Source: an uncultured Spirochaetota bacterium
GTDB taxonomy: Bacteria > Spirochaetota > Spirochaetia > Treponematales > Rectinemataceae
Length of the DNA stretch: 64,000 bases
Direction of reading: 5' to 3'
Assembly: GCA_903821875.1 (NCBI GenBank)
Contig: CAIJMU010000146.1
Span: 1-64,000, forward strand
A program made the translations under genes and the position numbers. The notes beneath the pieces are model-generated. The model was not told the DNA's origin and did no database searches. It worked only from the letters and a program-made list of their open reading frames with translations. This document shows positions 62,001 to 64,000 of the stretch, in pieces; position 1 is the stretch's first letter; the number at the start of each line of letters is the position of its first letter.

Positions 62001-64000
62001 GTTCCAGCATGCCTTCCGGATAGCCTGTCTTGATCGCGACGACCCTCATCATCACGCTCTGGATATGGGCTACATCGATTGCCGTGCGGGAGCTGGGGAC
62101 CTGGGCTGCCAGCGGTATTCCCCCCGCAGGAACCTTCGAATGCATGTAGCCCACGATCTGGCCCAGTGTGCGCAGTTCTGCCAAGTCCTCGGGCTTCAGT
62201 TCGGGCAGTCCGGGAATCTCCTCCTGGACTGCGCCAAGAATCTCAACCCGCTTGATCGAATCGATGCCCAGGTCGGCTTCCATGTCCATGTCCAGATCCA
62301 GCATTCCTCCAGGGTAGCCAGTCTTTTCGGCGACTATCTTCATCATCACGTTCTGGATATGGGCTACATCGATCGTGGGTGCCAGCGAGGCCCTGGGGCT
62401 GGGGGGGGGCGCTGCCGAAATGCTCTGGGGTTGCGAGGAAGGGGTGGGAGACGCATGTGTCGGAGCCGCCGGGGTGACAGCCTTAGGCAGGGGGACGGCA
62501 GCGCCCGGATGCACTTCAACCGAAGCTGTCGGCGCTATCGAAGCTGTCAAACCCTCAAGCGCGCGTGTCTGAGCCGAAAGGAAGTTTTCGTGTACCCTCA
62601 GGGTATCGGTCTGGAACTCGTGGTACATCGAGAGTGTCCGGTCGAGGCTTTCAGGCAAGGGTCCTGGACCCTGGGCGCTGAGCACAGACTGCACCGTACG
62701 GGCATAGTCGGTCGGTCCTTGCAGGTACTGCTCGTGAACCTGGAGTAGGTCCTTCTGACTCTGAACGAGCTGCCCCACGGAACGCTCCAGGGACTGGATC
62801 ATCGCCATAGATGAATCGGGGGATTCGCCACCTGCCGCTGTGCCCTCCGCTGGGCCCCCCGCATCACGATAGACCACGCGTTCGACCACTTTCTCGACGA
62901 TCTGGGGCGGCCCGCCGGGGAAGGCCCCAGACTGAATCCTATAGCCGTCAACCAGGGCATCGGCGTAGTTCTTACGGGTTTTGTCGCTCACGTAGGGTGC
63001 AGCGTTGAGCTTGATGGTCATAGGCGACTTCTTGCGACCCGCAGCAGCTCGACTAACAAGGTTGTAGGGGTCGAGCGTGTCCAGCTCCACCCCTGCGACG
63101 GCAAGTTCGACAGCAGCAAGGCGGTATTGGCTGTCGGAAGGCTTTTTCGGGTTCGCGTTCACGGCTACCGCCAGGACATCGGTCTTGTCGGCCAGAATGC
63201 TTTCGACCAGCTTGGTCAGCACGTTCTTGGGGCCGAACTCCACGAATATCCTTCCGCCTGCTGCATAGAGGTTTTCTATCTGCTCCACAAAATGCACCGA
63301 CTCCAGCATGTGGGACTTCATGGCGGTCTGTATCGCTGTCGGATCTTCGGAGTGCGCCTTGCCAGTGCCGTTCGAGAAGACGGGAACCTTCGGAGCGTGG
63401 AACTGGACCTTGTCGATGGCCTGAGCCAGTGGCTTCTGGGCATGACCAACCAGGGGGGTGTGGAAGGCGGCAGAAACCGAAAGCTGGACAACCCTGAAGC
63501 CCTTGGCTTTGAGCTGCTCAAAAGCCGATTGAATGGCCTTTGTCGGCCCCGCCACCACCACCTGGTTCCTGGAGTTGTAGTTGGCGATCGAAACGCCTTC
63601 CTGTCCCTTGATTTCGGCTGCCACCAGGGCAGGGTCACCGACCACGGCGATCATGGTTCCCCTGTCGAAGTCTGCATCCAGCGGGGCTGACATCGCCTGA
63701 CCTCTGCTCCGCGCCAGGGCCAGGAAGTCCCCGTCGTCGAGAACGCCCGCTGCCCACAGCGCAGACCATTCCCCAAAGCTGTGACCGGCGGTGAAGTCAG
63801 CGACAAAGCCGGCGTTCTGGAGGATCCTGTAGGCTCCCATGCTGAAGGCACCAATGGCCGGCTGTGCGAACTGGGTTAGCTGGAGGGTCTTCTCCTGGGC
63901 ATCCCGAGCCTCGGAGGAAAACACGGGGGTCGGGAACACGATTCGTGATAATTGATCCTGTTTTTGGAGCGTGAACTCCCTGTCCATCGCCTCGAAGGCA
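59002..64000 (-). CDS. pfaA: PfaA-type PUFA synthase subunit, C-terminal part (AT-ACPx3-KR-DH; cut by window end)
   Basis: The frame is open to base 64000, so the N-terminal ketosynthase lies outside. Visible, counting from the ATG codon at 63987: malonyl-CoA:ACP transacylase with GHSFGEW (Ser70); an Ala/Pro-rich linker; three tandem acyl carrier domains (~550-620, ~650-720, ~750-820), each with LGIDSIKRVEIL for phosphopantetheine; a ketoreductase (~1090-1390) with SGGARGVTA and the catalytic Ser/Tyr in FSSAAGFYG...YSMAN; and a C-terminal dehydratase-like domain with DHVIGGHSVLP. No phosphopantetheinyl transferase (PfaE) gene is in the window. Confidence 0.95.
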   Translation of the reverse strand, partial: AFEAMDREFTLQKQDQLSRIVFPTPVFSSEARDAQEKTLQLTQFAQPAIGAFSMGAYRILQNAGFVADFTAGHSFGEWSALWAAGVLDDGDFLALARSRGQAMSAPLDADFDRGTMIAVVGDPALVAAEIKGQEGVSIANYNSRNQVVVAGPTKAIQSAFEQLKAKGFRVVQLSVSAAFHTPLVGHAQKPLAQAIDKVQFHAPKVPVFSNGTGKAHSEDPTAIQTAMKSHMLESVHFVEQIENLYAAGGRIFVEFGPKNVLTKLVESILADKTDVLAVAVNANPKKPSDSQYRLAAVELAVAGVELDTLDPYNLVSRAAAGRKKSPMTIKLNAAPYVSDKTRKNYADALVDGYRIQSGAFPGGPPQIVEKVVERVVYRDAGGPAEGTAAGGESPDSSMAMIQSLERSVGQLVQSQKDLLQVHEQYLQGPTDYARTVQSVLSAQGPGPLPESLDRTLSMYHEFQTDTLRVHENFLSAQTRALEGLTASIAPTASVEVHPGAAVPLPKAVTPAAPTHASPTPSSQPQSISAAPPPSPRASLAPTIDVAHIQNVMMKIVAEKTGYPGGMLDLDMDMEADLGIDSIKRVEILGAVQEEIPGLPELKPEDLAELRTLGQIVGYMHSKVPAGGIPLAAQVPSSRTAIDVAHIQSVMMRVVAIKTGYPEGMLELDMDMEADLGIDSIKRVEILGAVQEEVPGLPELKPEDLAELRTLGQIVDYMNSKLPEGSILVASSSDAPPLSEAMPVRVSGTAIDLVHIQKVMMQVVAEKTGYPEGMLELDMDMEADLGIDSIKRVEILGKVQEEVPGLPELKPEDLAELRTLGQIVDYMHSMAPGATAASVAAIPSATQSAVTELPPSAVALERSPSAVVVLRRLASVSRIEAPAPGARALVVDNGQAVAVELAGLLCAQGWNLVVVTPSWVRSNTKKAFPKTAQRVSLGALTEEQVSALVAGAGALDAVIYLHPQLVISGIEFPATSKQGLELAFLLAKLCRVRLASKARASFMTATWQGGHLGYQGDLTSDLVQGGLAGLVKTLGQEWPTVFCRAVDLSASLSPGRAAAILADEFLDADLSLREVAHDEAGRSTLRAEATDSYSLTSGNSVDSDSVFLVSGGARGVTAACVARLARASGATFILLGRSAYPSHEPAWAQGIEDEALLKTAAMQTLINEGEKPTPVKISQVLAPVLSSREIAASIARIEKAGGRAKYLSVDVTDSTKLKAALAPLIAEFGAVNGLIHGAGVLADKLIEQKTLADFDAVYRTKVDGLASLLASVTPGDLKHFVLFSSAAGFYGNPAQSDYSMANEILNKTALRFKALHPEAQVLAFNWGPWDGGMVTPELKRMFASRGVYIIPQAAGAELLVKELTATTNRSPQILAGNDMKGGGEQKKKPESCRVIKALRRESNPFLADHVIGGHSVLPTVAAIAWMAEAAEALYPGFSYAGLESYQLYKGVILDGSEATDYALDLVLAEESADALTIDVKVSSDCGRKLPLAHYGARLRLQRSPSVSPLRTLPQPSGQGKDASIYYEDGTLFHGPSLRGLVRLLSCDDQGLILSARIDPSVRAVQGEFPVDSSNLFANDLVYQAMLVWMRERLGKGSLPSSTGRWTAYREVEPGEPFFLALSVVVQDATRLLADLDVVDASGRVLAEVRAAEVTISASLVDAFKRS

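Noticed and set aside
61620-62330. Highly similar repeats about 294 and 327 bp apart
   Set aside because: Not a mobile or CRISPR repeat; these encode the three tandem acyl carrier domains of PfaA.
59002-63987. ATG at 63987 as the true start of pfaA
   Set aside because: The frame stays open to the window edge and the acyltransferase is already under way there; it is an internal Met.

Overview
The window is GC-rich, gene-dense DNA from a diderm (two-membrane) bacterium. Supporting signs are a predicted outer-membrane beta-barrel protein ending in Phe, a LolA-like periplasmic protein, a lipobox-bearing ankyrin protein and RND/MMPL export. The gene families and overall style (heme-type chemotaxis receptor, Rpn-nuclease relic, large ankyrin lipoprotein, many ABC importers) would fit Spirochaetota, but no rRNA or other marker gene is present, so this is an inference of modest strength. 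Genes are packed into operons with 4-base stop/start overlaps. No tRNA, rRNA or CRISPR array was recognised.

Layout. 1-5987: the start of a SWIM/SNF2 helicase gene (leftward), then a TetR regulator followed by an RND exporter, a LolA-like protein and a beta-barrel protein. The same 16-18 bp palindrome lies before both tetR and the exporter. 5984-16694: a leftward set (MFS transporter, aldo/keto reductase, ankyrin lipoprotein, metallo-beta-lactamase-fold hydrolase, secreted NlpC/P60-like protein), then a rightward secreted protein and a chemotaxis receptor with a c-type heme motif. 16830-20611: a small integrated element with integrase, excisionase-like HTH protein, filamentous-phage-like Rep and three homologous clusters of 11-bp-phased repeats. 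20891-25465: a broken Rpn-family gene, arsenic resistance (ACR3 plus thioredoxin-type ArsC), a START-like protein and an FAD oxidoreductase. 25440-33502: a leftward run with a ROK regulator, a sugar-type ABC importer without its own ATPase, a UroD-family protein, a PhyH dioxygenase, an NTF2-like protein and an SDR. 33917-38206: a cyclase-like/NB-ARC/TPR regulator and a DUF4143-type ATPase. 38316-47805: a complete oligopeptide ABC importer overlapping a serine beta-lactamase/C39-peptidase fusion and a cytoplasmic SH3-NlpC/P60 endopeptidase, read here as a murein-peptide uptake and cleavage operon; alanine racemase follows on the other strand (48083-49267). 49363-64000: a leftward pfaA(partial)-pfaB-pfaC-pfaD operon for a polyunsaturated-fatty-acid synthase.

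The strongest leads for new biology are the integrated element with its phased repeats, the murein-peptide operon with an unusual hydrolase fusion, the paired TetR operators, and the strong RNA hairpins placed between binding-protein and permease genes in both ABC operons.
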